Assembly: GCF_947489035.1 (NCBI RefSeq)
Contig: NZ_CANLCI010000023.1
Span: forward strand, 1-64,000
Source: an uncultured Ferrimonas sp.
GTDB lineage: Bacteria; Pseudomonadota; Gammaproteobacteria; Enterobacterales; Shewanellaceae
DNA: 64,000 nucleotides
Direction of reading: 5' to 3'
Shown here: positions 16,819 to 25,102 of the stretch, piece after piece
Position numbering within the stretch: position 1 is the stretch's first letter
Layout: every line of letters starts with the position of its first letter
Program-made: the position numbers and the translations under genes
The notes under the pieces: model-generated
What the model saw: the letters and a program-made list of their open reading frames with translations, nothing else
What the model was told of the DNA's origin: nothing
The model's database searches: none

Positions 16819-19170
16819 ATGGCTCTTACTCGACGCCGCTTTTTGCGAACGCTGGTGGTTTCCGCCAGTTCCCTGTCTGTGCTTGGCTTGGCGGGCTGTG
16901 ATGACGACAACAACACCGCCGCCACCCCGCCGCCACCACAACCAACCCCAGCCAGCATTACCGTTACCGAAGCGCTGTTTCCGCAGTCGGTGATGTCGGG
17001 CGATCCCACCGAAAATTCGGTGATCCTGTGGACACGCTTAACCGGTTTTGAAGGCAGCAGCTCGCTGATGCTGCAAGTTGCCAGCGACGAAAAATTTGAT
17101 GATCTGCTGGTGGATCAACGCTTTGATGTAAGCGAAGAGAGCGATGGCTGTTTGAAAATTCGGGTTGAAGATCTGCAACCTGGCAGCCATTACTACTACC
17201 GCTTTATGCAGCAAAACAGCGACGGCAACTACTTAAGCAGCCGCACCGGCCGCACCAAAACCGCGCCAGCGGCGGATGCCGATGTGGCGGTGAAGTTTGG
17301 TTTTGTCTCTTGTCAGGATTACTTGGGGCGCTACTACAACACCTACCTGTCGCTGTTGGCGCAGGACGATTTGGACTTTGTGCTGCACCTTGGGGATTAC
17401 ATCTACGAAACCAGCGGCGACAGCAGCTTCCAGCAGGTTGGGGGGGAGCGCAGCATTGAATTTAACGACAGCGACGGCACCATCCAGATTGGCAGCGGCG
17501 ACGACGCCTACCAAGCGGCCGCCAGCGTTGATAACTACCGCCAGCTGTACCAAACCTACCGTGGCGATGCGCTGCTGCAGCGGATCCACGAACGCTTCCC
17601 GTTGGTGGCGATTTGGGACGATCACGAATTTTCCGATGACAGCTGGCAGACCAACGCCACCTACTTTGATGGCGCCATGGCCGAGCAACAGCTGCAGCGT
17701 AAGCGCAACGCCGAGCAGGTGTACTTTGAATACATGCCACTGGATCACGCCGCCCCCCACGGCGACAGCGGCACCGGGGCGTTGAGCATCAGCGATGAAC
17801 AGCTGTTCCCCAACACCAAAATCTATCGTCAATTGCGCTTTGGGCAGCACCTCGATCTGGCGTTAACCGATTACCGCACCTTCCGCCCAGATCATCTGAT
17901 CCCAGAAGACGCCTTCCCCGCGACGGTGGCGATGGACAGCCAGACCGTCAGCGGCTTTTTAACCTCCTTGGGGATCGACGCGGCAGTGGTTGCCGCCACC
18001 GTGGCGCAGTTAAGCCCGGTGATCAACATTGATGACGCGGCAATGGCGCCATACAAAGCGGCCTTTACCGAAATTGCCACGGGGCTGTACGCCCAAGAGC
18101 TGGGCAGCCGCTTAGGCTTAACCGAAGCCGAAGCGTTGGCGCAGGGGCAAGCGCGCGCAGTGGCAGCGGTGCAAGGCAAGCTGACCAGCAGCTACCTTAA
18201 CTTGATGCTGGCGGGCGCCAAGGCCAGCTTGCCAGCGGCGCACCCAATCCAAGGGTTGCCAGCGTTGCCAGAAAGCGGGGTTGATACCGGCTTGGCGTTC
18301 TACACCATGGGCAAAACCAGCTTGTTTGGTAACTTGGGCTCGCGCTACTTGGTGATTAAAGACAGCTTTGATGTGTACGCCGCTTACCAAGAGTACCTTG
18401 CTCAACAGCAGGGCGGCACCGCCCAAATCGCCTACGACGTTGAGCAATTTGCTTGGCTGCAAACCACCTTGGCCAGTTCCACCGCCAGCAATAAAGTGAT
18501 GGCTTCTTCGGTGTCGTTTGCGCCGCTGCTGGCGGATCTGTCCTCCAGCCGCGTTAGCACTAACGTGCCGATGCTGGAAGGGATCTTAGACTCGGCACTG
18601 GTGCCACCGGCGTTGAAGCAGCGTTTTTATTTGAACGCCGATCACTGGGATGGCCTGCCGCAGTTTAAGTCGGCGCTGGTTAACGAGCTGCTGAGCGCCA
18701 CCGGCACCGTTACCGTGTCGGGAGACATTCACGCCAGCTTTGTTACCGAGCACCCGAAACACGCCAGCACCGGCTTGGGCTCGGTGGATTTCACCACCAG
18801 CTCGGTCAGCTCCGGCAGCTTTGGTTCCTTCTTGGATGCCGGGCTAACCGATCTGCTTGGTCAGCTGGGGGATGTGCCAGAGGAGATCGGCCAATTAAAG
18901 TACTTCTTTGATGCCATCGCCTTAGCGTCCAGCAGCCGCGACGACGTAGACAGCAAGCTGCGCCTCGCCAAGATGTGGGAACACGGCGTTGGGGTGATGA
19001 CCGCCAATGCCAGCGGCGTGGCGGTGGAGTACCACAACGTACCGGCGGTGCTGAATGGGGTGGATTACATCAAGCAGTCGTTTTACGACAACCCCGAAGC
19101 GTTCTTAGCGCAGGTGCGCATTCACCGCATCAATTGGGACGGCAGCAACCTGACGGTGGCTGAAGCCTAA
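16819..19170 (+). CDS. phoD: PhoD-family alkaline phosphatase, Tat-exported lipoprotein
   Basis: 783-residue phosphodiesterase/phosphomonoesterase of the PhoD metallophosphatase family. The N-terminus has a twin-arginine signal (RRRFLRT, residues 5-11) and a lipobox LAGC (Cys27), so it should be exported folded and then lipidated. A PhoD N-terminal beta domain follows. Catalytic-site segments are GFVSCQDY (near 159), LHLGDYIYE (near 192), IWDDHEFSDD (near 270) and VSGDIHASF (near 632). It is longer than B. subtilis PhoD (about 580), mainly from inserts between residues 360 and 500. Family members use Fe/Ca and release phosphate from organic esters. AAGGA precedes the ATG. No Pho box was identified with confidence. 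Confidence 0.88.
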   Translation: MALTRRRFLRTLVVSASSLSVLGLAGCDDDNNTAATPPPPQPTPASITVTEALFPQSVMSGDPTENSVILWTRLTGFEGSSSLMLQVASDEKFDDLLVDQRFDVSEESDGCLKIRVEDLQPGSHYYYRFMQQNSDGNYLSSRTGRTKTAPAADADVAVKFGFVSCQDYLGRYYNTYLSLLAQDDLDFVLHLGDYIYETSGDSSFQQVGGERSIEFNDSDGTIQIGSGDDAYQAAASVDNYRQLYQTYRGDALLQRIHERFPLVAIWDDHEFSDDSWQTNATYFDGAMAEQQLQRKRNAEQVYFEYMPLDHAAPHGDSGTGALSISDEQLFPNTKIYRQLRFGQHLDLALTDYRTFRPDHLIPEDAFPATVAMDSQTVSGFLTSLGIDAAVVAATVAQLSPVINIDDAAMAPYKAAFTEIATGLYAQELGSRLGLTEAEALAQGQARAVAAVQGKLTSSYLNLMLAGAKASLPAAHPIQGLPALPESGVDTGLAFYTMGKTSLFGNLGSRYLVIKDSFDVYAAYQEYLAQQQGGTAQIAYDVEQFAWLQTTLASSTASNKVMASSVSFAPLLADLSSSRVSTNVPMLEGILDSALVPPALKQRFYLNADHWDGLPQFKSALVNELLSATGTVTVSGDIHASFVTEHPKHASTGLGSVDFTTSSVSSGSFGSFLDAGLTDLLGQLGDVPEEIGQLKYFFDAIALASSSRDDVDSKLRLAKMWEHGVGVMTANASGVAVEYHNVPAVLNGVDYIKQSFYDNPEAFLAQVRIHRINWDGSNLTVAEA

Positions 19171-19195
19171 GCTCGATAGGGGGCTGGGAATCGAC

Positions 19196-19225
19196 AGGCG
19201 GTGCTGGTGAGCACCGCCTTTTTTT
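19196..19225 (+). terminator. Terminator of phoD
   Basis: Perfect 10-bp stem AGGCGGTGCT/AGCACCGCCT with a GGTG loop and a tail of T residues. Confidence 0.92.
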
Positions 19226-19263
19226 ATGGCTGCGGTTGGCGCCGTTGTTGGCGTTAGTGGGCG

Positions 19264-20322
19264 TTAGTGTTCGTGGTCGATGGTGAGCACGATTTTGCCC
19301 ACGTGCTGCTTGGTGAGGAACCGCTGCTGCGCCGCCGCTATCTGTTGCAGCGGCAAGGTGTGGGCCACCATGGGGCGGATCTTGCCTTGTTCGATGCAGT
19401 TGATCAGATTTTGAAACACCTGAGGTGCCAACACGGTACAGCCGAAAAAGCTGAGATCCTTTAAGTAGAGTGAGCGCACATCCAGTTCAACCAAAGCCCC
19501 GCCAATGGCGCCAGCAACGGCATAGCGGCCACCGGGTTTTAGTAACTGTAAAAACTGTGGCCATTGGGCGCCGGCGACGAGATCGATGACCACATCAATG
19601 CTGTTGCTGCCCATCGCGACCAGCAGATCCTCATGGCGTGACAACACTTGATCGGCGCCTGCGTCACGCAGTTGCTGATATTTGCTGGGGCTGGTGATGG
19701 CAATGACCGTCGCCCCGCGCGCTTTGGCCAACTGCACCGCGGCGGAGCCAACCCCACCGGAGGCGCCGGAGATCAGCACCTTATCGGTGGCACCGACAGT
19801 GGCGCGAGTCAGCATGTTCTCAGCGGTTGAGTAAGAGCAGGGGAACGACGCCAATTCAATATCAGACAGCGGGCTATTCACGGCATAAGCGTGTTGTGAA
19901 GCCACCACGGTGTATTGGGCAAAGCCGCCATCGCATTCCGAGCCAAAGTACCACGGCGCACTGAGCGGCTGACTGTTGGCGTAGCGAAGGCAGGGCTCGA
20001 TCAGCACTCGCTCACCGATGCGGGTTGCACAGACATTGCTTCCCACGGCGACAATGGTGCCGCACACATCGGCGCCTTGAATGCGCGGAAAGCGAAGCGC
20101 CTGCCCCGACCAACTGGCGTCGTCAGCGCCATCGCTTTTGGAATACCAAGCGGTTCGGGTGTTGATGTCGGTATTGTTCACGCCCGCTGCGGCGACTTGG
20201 ATCAGCACTTCGTTGGCGCTGGGGTTGGGGCGTGGAATGTCTTGCTGATATTGCAGCATCTCGGGGCCGCCATGCCCCAGCAATTGCACTCCGCTCATGG
20301 TGGTTGGCAAGGGGGCAATCAT
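19264..20322 (-). CDS. Zinc-binding-type alcohol dehydrogenase / quinone reductase
   Basis: 352-residue medium-chain dehydrogenase. The GroES-like part has GVNNTDINTR and QGADVCGTIVAVG; the Rossmann part has GASGGVGSAAVQLAKARGATVIA. A Cys-containing FPCSYSTAENML replaces the usual TAY-type segment. The end LTKQHVGKIVLTID is standard for the family. The start is the ATG overlapping the TetR stop (ATGA); an open extension of 24 codons upstream would run inside the TetR gene. It is translationally coupled to and likely regulated by that TetR gene. The substrate is unknown. Confidence 0.82.
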   Translation of the reverse strand: MIAPLPTTMSGVQLLGHGGPEMLQYQQDIPRPNPSANEVLIQVAAAGVNNTDINTRTAWYSKSDGADDASWSGQALRFPRIQGADVCGTIVAVGSNVCATRIGERVLIEPCLRYANSQPLSAPWYFGSECDGGFAQYTVVASQHAYAVNSPLSDIELASFPCSYSTAENMLTRATVGATDKVLISGASGGVGSAAVQLAKARGATVIAITSPSKYQQLRDAGADQVLSRHEDLLVAMGSNSIDVVIDLVAGAQWPQFLQLLKPGGRYAVAGAIGGALVELDVRSLYLKDLSFFGCTVLAPQVFQNLINCIEQGKIRPMVAHTLPLQQIAAAQQRFLTKQHVGKIVLTIDHEH

Positions 20323-20837
20323 GGTTGTTCTCCCAGCAGTTGCACTGCCGTTTCTTGCGCCGCAGTTATCGCCTCTGAACCGAGGATTGGCCATGCGCTT
20401 GAGATCCCTTCATGCAGTAAAAACAGCGTCGTTGCCAGCGCCGGTTGTTGGCATTGTTGGCCTAAAAATTGGCGCACTTGTTGTTTGTGTTGGTGCACCG
20501 CTTGCGTGATCTCGGGGTTATCGGGAAACGCGGCGATGGCGTTCAACGAGAGACAGCCACAGGGGGCGTATTGCTGCATCCACAGCTCTAGCCGATGGAT
20601 GATATGCATGGCCGAGGCGGTGCCTGCGGTGGGCGCACCATCGCGCAAAAAGTCGAGATAGCGGCGATGCCGATACGCCAGCGCCGCCACAATCATCGCC
20701 TCTTTTGATGGGTAATGTTTGTATAGGGTTCGCAGGCTGACGTTGCAGGCGGTTTTCAGTTGGGTCACGCTGGGTTCGGCGAAACCATAGCGGCTAAACG
20801 CCTGCTCTAGGCTGGCGGCGATTTGATCTTTAAGCAT
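20319..20837 (-). CDS. TetR-family transcriptional regulator
   Basis: 172-residue repressor-type protein. The helix-turn-helix lies at residues about 22-48 (SVTQLKTACNVSLRTLYKHY) and is followed by PSKEAMI, as in other TetR proteins. The ligand domain has CGCLSLNAIAAFPD; the two close cysteines could sense electrophiles, as in NemR-like proteins, but this is a guess. It is the first gene of a two-gene operon with an alcohol dehydrogenase, and a candidate operator lies 39 bp before its start. Confidence 0.88.
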   Translation of the reverse strand: MLKDQIAASLEQAFSRYGFAEPSVTQLKTACNVSLRTLYKHYPSKEAMIVAALAYRHRRYLDFLRDGAPTAGTASAMHIIHRLELWMQQYAPCGCLSLNAIAAFPDNPEITQAVHQHKQQVRQFLGQQCQQPALATTLFLLHEGISSAWPILGSEAITAAQETAVQLLGEQP

Positions 20838-20875
20838 GAGTGTTCGCAGGTAAAATAAGTGTTCTACCTTTAGGA

Positions 20876-20891
20876 TAGAGCGTTCGTTCTA
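20876..20891. promoter_or_regulatory. Candidate TetR operator
   Basis: TAGAGCGTTCGTTCTA is a partly symmetric 16-mer (TAGA-x-CG-xx-CG-x-TCTA). It overlaps the second of two direct GTTCTACCT repeats (about 20860-20868 and 20887-20895). It lies directly upstream of the TetR gene, the usual place for autoregulation. Confidence 0.5.
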
Positions 20892-21092
20892 CCTGTGTCA
20901 AAACTATTGTGGTTTCGCCATGGGGAGGAAGCCGTACAGAAGCAAGGCCGAGGCTGCGATCTCCTGCATGGGTCGCCAGCAGGCAGGGCATCGGCCACAG
21001 TTAATCTCGGTCGCGCCTTTTTCTGAGCGCCATTTCACAGGCCAGTGAGCCACAGCGGCGTATGATCGGCGCTTAAGTGCGGGAGCCAATTG

Positions 21093-21770
21093 ATGATCAC
21101 AAAATTACCGAAGTGGATGGAGCTGGGTGCCTTGATGTTGGCGCTGCAAGCGGGGGTGATCAACGCCATCGGCTTGTTGGGGTTAGAACACCAAGCGGTG
21201 TCGCACATCTCGGGCAGCGTGACTCGGCTTGGGGTGGCTATGGCTCAGGGGCAAGCCACGCTGGTCTTGCATCTGGCTGGGGTGTTACTGAGCTTTGGTG
21301 CGGGCGCGATGTTGTCGGGGTTGGTGCTGACCAGCGGCTTTGTGAAGCTAGGCCGCTTTTACGATCTGCTGTTGCTGCTGGAGGCGCTGCTGCTGACGGC
21401 GGCGTTGTGGTTGCTGCAAGACGGTGCCTTTGCTGGGCTGTATTTGGCCTCGATGGCCTGTGGCTTGCAAAACGCGATGGTTACTCGTTACAGCGGCGCC
21501 ATTGTTCGCACCACCCACTTAACGGGGGTGGTGACGGATCTGGGGATGATGCTGGGGGGCGCGCTACGGGGCGAACGCTTTGATAAACGCAAAGCGGGTT
21601 TATTGCTGTTGCTGTGTTTGGGCTTTGTGATGGGCGGCGGCATCGGCGCGCTGCTGTTTGGGCAGTGGCAGTTCCACGCCTTGCTGCTGCCAATGGGGTC
21701 CTGCTTGGTGTTGGCGGCGCTGTATCGCGGCTTGCGGCAACGGGCGTTGGGGCAGCAGCGAACCGACTAA
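21093..21770 (+). CDS. DUF1275 (YoaK-like) membrane protein
   Basis: 225-residue inner-membrane protein with about six hydrophobic segments. The pattern ALQAGVINAIGLLG, then VSHISGSVTRLG, and later CGLQNAMVTRYSGAIVRTTHLTGVVTDLG is diagnostic of DUF1275/YoaK. The family is common and its transport substrate, if any, is not established. GGGAG stands 7 nt before the ATG; a TTG directly in front is less likely. Monocistronic, convergent with the AraC gene. Confidence 0.82.
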   Translation: MITKLPKWMELGALMLALQAGVINAIGLLGLEHQAVSHISGSVTRLGVAMAQGQATLVLHLAGVLLSFGAGAMLSGLVLTSGFVKLGRFYDLLLLLEALLLTAALWLLQDGAFAGLYLASMACGLQNAMVTRYSGAIVRTTHLTGVVTDLGMMLGGALRGERFDKRKAGLLLLLCLGFVMGGGIGALLFGQWQFHALLLPMGSCLVLAALYRGLRQRALGQQRTD

Positions 21771-21822
21771 ACCGCGCTCGCCGCAACCAAAACCACAGTC
21801 GGCCCGTGCTGTGGCTTGGTGG

Positions 21823-22725
21823 TTAAGCCGATTGCATCAGCCCAATCTGGGCGGCTTGGCTTGGGGGCACGCCAAAGTAGCGTTTGAATTCGCGGCTGAA
21901 CTGCGGCGCGCTTTCGTAGCCAACCGCAAAGGCGGCCACATTGGCGGCATAGCCTTGGTGCAGAATCAAATTCTTGGCTTGATTGAGGCGGATCTTTTTC
22001 AAATATTGCAGTGGCGAGTCCTTCATGGCGCTTTTAAAGGCGCGGTAGAAGGCGGATTCGCTCATGCCCGCAATGCTGGCCAGTTGTTCCACCGTCAGCT
22101 TTTGTTCGCAGTGAGCCTGAATGTGTTCCACGCTGGCACTGATCCGCGCCAAGTGCTGATCTTGCTGGGTTAACGCCGCCACCAGATGACGTTTGGGGCC
22201 AGTAAGCAGCAGGTAGTAGATGCTGTTGATCCAGTTCGGTGCCAGTATTTTTGCATCAACCGGATCCAGCAGCGACGTGGCCAAGCCATCAATGGCGTGT
22301 TGCAGCCGTTGATCCCGTGGCTGTCTATCTACGCCAATGCCGTAATAGGGCTGAAAATAATCGGCGCCGCGCTGGTGCACCAACTGTTCCATGATGGGCC
22401 GTAAGGTTTGCGCGCACAGCGGCAGATACAGCCCCAGCAGCGGCTGGTCTTCACTGGCGTAGGCGTGGCATTCCAGCGGCGAACTGGTGGCGATGATCAG
22501 CACATCGTTGGCATCGTAGCGAAACTGATGTTCGCCAATCATGGCGGCTTTATGGCCTTGGCCCAGCAACACCACCCCTTGCTGATACATGACCGGCGTC
22601 ATGTGGTGTTCTTGCTCGCGCCGAAACAGGCTAATGCAGCTGTGGTAGCTTTCGGCATGGCCGTTGGCTTGGTCTTGGCCATGTTGCTGCCACAGGGCAG
22701 TTAACGTATCGGGTAGTGTTTGCAT
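21823..22725 (-). CDS. yqhC: AraC-family regulator, YqhC-like
   Basis: 300-residue AraC-type activator. The N-terminal AraC_N domain (about residues 20-180, with YQQGVVLLGQGHKAAMIG and EHQFRYDANDVLIIA) is the one seen in YqhC. Two C-terminal helix-turn-helix units follow: LTVEQLASIAGMSESAFYRAFK, and then VAAFAVGYESAPQFSREFKRYFG. GGAGG lies 5 nt before the chosen ATG. It is divergent from a YqhD-type aldehyde reductase, the same arrangement as in E. coli, where YqhC activates yqhD in response to aldehydes. Function is therefore inferred from context as well as domains. Confidence 0.85.
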   Translation of the reverse strand: MQTLPDTLTALWQQHGQDQANGHAESYHSCISLFRREQEHHMTPVMYQQGVVLLGQGHKAAMIGEHQFRYDANDVLIIATSSPLECHAYASEDQPLLGLYLPLCAQTLRPIMEQLVHQRGADYFQPYYGIGVDRQPRDQRLQHAIDGLATSLLDPVDAKILAPNWINSIYYLLLTGPKRHLVAALTQQDQHLARISASVEHIQAHCEQKLTVEQLASIAGMSESAFYRAFKSAMKDSPLQYLKKIRLNQAKNLILHQGYAANVAAFAVGYESAPQFSREFKRYFGVPPSQAAQIGLMQSA

Positions 22726-23013
22726 TGGTGCCTCCATCCCGCAATTGTTACCCGTGAAGTAGTTTTTGACAACCACAGTGCCGCAATTAACAGAAACGAG
22801 CTAACTTGTGGTAGGGATAGGCAAGAGGTTACTGCGGCAGCGTGGGAGCCAACAGTCCTTGCCGCTGCCAACGCCGCCAATCGCGGTCAGTAATGCCGCC
22901 TTGGTAGGATCAGGCATGTTTTCTGTAGGGCTTGGCATGGCCTCGGTGGCGCTTGCGGCGTACTCTATCGTCAGCGTTGGGGCTAACCAACACCGGGTTT
23001 ACAAGGAGCAACC

Positions 23014-24159
23014 ATGAAGTTCAGTTTTGAAAACAGCACTCGCATCCACTTTGGTGAAGGCCAGATCAGCCAGATAAGCAAAGATATCCCTAAGGATAAG
23101 AAGGTGTTGGTGCTGTATGGCGGCGGTTCAATTAAAGCCAATGGCGTTTACGACCAAGTGGCCGCGGCGCTGGCTGAACATCAATGGGGCGAATTCAGTG
23201 GCATCGAAGCCAACCCACAGTACGACACCTTGATGCAGGCAGTAGAGAAAGTGCGCGCCGAAGGGTTCGATTACTTGCTGGCCGTTGGTGGCGGCTCGGT
23301 GGTTGATGGCACCAAATTTGTGTCGGTTGCGGTCGGCTACGAAGGCGAAGCGTGGGACATTTTAGCCAAAGGCAAAACCTCGCCAACGGCGCTGCCAGTA
23401 AGCTGCGTATTAACCTTGCCCGCCACCGGCTCGGAATCCAACGCTGGCTCGGTTGTGTCGCGGGGTAACTCGAAGCTGTTCTTTGGCGATCCGCGCGTGC
23501 GCCCCATTTTCGCGGTGTTGGATCCAAAAGTAACCCTAAGCCTTTCGCCACGGCAGGTTGCCAACGGTGTGGTGGATGCCTTTGTGCACGTGATGGAGCA
23601 GTACCTCACGTTCGATCACAACGCCAAGGTGCAGGATCGCTTCAGCGAAGGCTTATTGCTGACCCTGATTGAAGAGGGGCCAATCGCACTGGCGAACCCC
23701 GACGACATGGCCGTACGCAGCAACGTGATGTGGGCGGCCACCATGGCACTGAACGGTTTGATTGGCGCTGGGGTACCACAAGATTGGACCACCCACATGA
23801 TCGGCCACGAGCTGACCGGCCACTACGGCATCGATCACGCCCGCAGCCTGTCGATCATGCTGCCTGCGGTTATGCAGGCACGCCGGAAGCAAAAAGGCGC
23901 TAAAATTGTGCAGCTGGGTCAGCGCGTATTCGGGATCCACAGCGGCAGCCACGATGAGCGCATCGACGCCACCATCGCTGCTTTGGTGGAGTTCTTCCAG
24001 CTGATGCAGGTACCCACCTCATTAACCGAGGTTGAGCTGGGCAGCGATGCCATCGCTAAGGTACTGGCGAGCTTGGCAGAGCATGGCCGCCAAGGCATGA
24101 GCGAACATGGCGATGTTGGCCAAGATGAACTGGCACAGATGCTGGAATTGGCGCGTTAA
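23014..24159 (+). CDS. yqhD: YqhD-type NADPH-dependent aldehyde reductase
   Basis: 381-residue iron-type alcohol dehydrogenase of the YqhD/BDH branch. The N-terminal dinucleotide domain has VLVLYGGGSIKANGVYD and VGGGSVVDGTKF. The all-helical metal domain has metal-ligand segments GVVDAFVHVMEQYLT (Asp and His), WTTHMIGHELTGHYGIDHA and the long HARSLSI stretch. Length equals that of E. coli YqhD (387). Known relatives reduce short-chain aldehydes and lipid-peroxidation products with NADPH in the cytosol. An AGGAGC-type site precedes the ATG. Divergent from the YqhC-like activator. Confidence 0.92.
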   Translation: MKFSFENSTRIHFGEGQISQISKDIPKDKKVLVLYGGGSIKANGVYDQVAAALAEHQWGEFSGIEANPQYDTLMQAVEKVRAEGFDYLLAVGGGSVVDGTKFVSVAVGYEGEAWDILAKGKTSPTALPVSCVLTLPATGSESNAGSVVSRGNSKLFFGDPRVRPIFAVLDPKVTLSLSPRQVANGVVDAFVHVMEQYLTFDHNAKVQDRFSEGLLLTLIEEGPIALANPDDMAVRSNVMWAATMALNGLIGAGVPQDWTTHMIGHELTGHYGIDHARSLSIMLPAVMQARRKQKGAKIVQLGQRVFGIHSGSHDERIDATIAALVEFFQLMQVPTSLTEVELGSDAIAKVLASLAEHGRQGMSEHGDVGQDELAQMLELAR

Positions 24160-24300
24160 CCCCAAGGGCGGTCACGCGTGGCCGCCGTTCACATTTCATT
24201 GCTTGGTTGCGGCTTAAGCTACCAGGCAATCTCCCTATCGGGTGTGCTGCAAGCGGCAAACCGATATTTTGTTGCTATGCCTAACCAACAAAATGTTATC

Positions 24301-24333
24301 GCGGTGTATCGAAAGATACGCCGCTTTTTTTTT
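24301..24333 (+). terminator. Terminator of yqhD
   Basis: A 10-nt stem GCGGTGTATC/GATACGCCGC (one G-T pair) with a GAAA tetraloop and nine T residues. Confidence 0.92.
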
Positions 24334-25102
24334 GCCTGCTGCCGTGAACCGAGCCGCGGCGAGCGGCAGGCGATCGTCAAGCAACAAGCGGCACCGGGTG
24401 CTGGCGCCGCTCGGTTAGCCTGTTTCACTGGAATTAAGGCGAAGTGGTTGATGTTATTTATATTGATAATTGTTGCGATATTTTGTGCTGGGGTTAATCT
24501 TGCCGCCGATCCTTGCCTATGTTAGGGCAGCGTATTTTATTGCCACTTTTAGTAAGGTGGTTTTATTTTATTCGTTTGCAATTAAAGTGGATCATTAAAT
24601 TTAACGTGATGTTTTGTGCGAAATAAATTAACGCTTACGTGGCCGTGTAAGATAATTCTTAATGCCGTTAAGGCCAGTCTCTTAATGGCGGCTTGTGTTG
24701 GCTCTGTACTGCTGTGGCAGTAATGTTGCCGCCTTGTCTGCAATGGGCAAGATGGTTGTTGTTTATTTGTTTTTAATCTCTTGTTTTGTAGCGCTTTTTC
24801 GTCTGGTTGATAATGAACTTTGCGGTTGAGAACGTTTCACTGCGGCCGCCTTATTTTGTGTTTTGAGCGAGGTTTTGGGCGGCTTTTGCGGCTTAGTTCA
24901 TAAAGGTTCGATGCAATAATTAATTATCAATCATTAAGATCACACTCTGTTGTAATAAGTCACTAGGGCATTTGACAGTAAATATCATTCGAGCTTTATA
25001 CTGTCGCCCGTAGAGTTATATCCACAGGGCATTTTTAGCCGTGTTTTATGGATATGGTTCGTTGATTTATTTCCTTTCTTAAACTCTTCCGTTGGTTATT
25101 GA
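24334..25102. other. Long AT-richer intergenic region before the chemoreceptor genes
   Basis: 769 bp without a supportable gene. The reading frames found are short and lack a ribosome binding site. The 3' half is clearly more AT-rich than the genes on each side. A sigma-70-like promoter is present at 24972-25002. No riboswitch consensus was recognised. The region may hold upstream control sites or a small RNA, but nothing specific can be claimed. Confidence 0.5.
24972..25002 (+). promoter_or_regulatory. Candidate promoter of the first chemoreceptor gene
   Basis: TTGACA (24972-24977) is followed by TTTATA at 17 bp or TATACT at 19 bp. This lies about 100 bp upstream of the first chemoreceptor start and is the best sigma-70 match in the region. 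Confidence 0.45.

Noticed and set aside
24178..24525. 115-codon frame after yqhD
   Set aside because: It runs through the yqhD terminator and has no ribosome binding site or homology.
24900..25102. Possible riboswitch (cyclic di-GMP type) before the chemoreceptor gene
   Set aside because: The conserved GGCAAACC and GGGACGCAAAGCC blocks are absent; only a loose AGGGCA resemblance.
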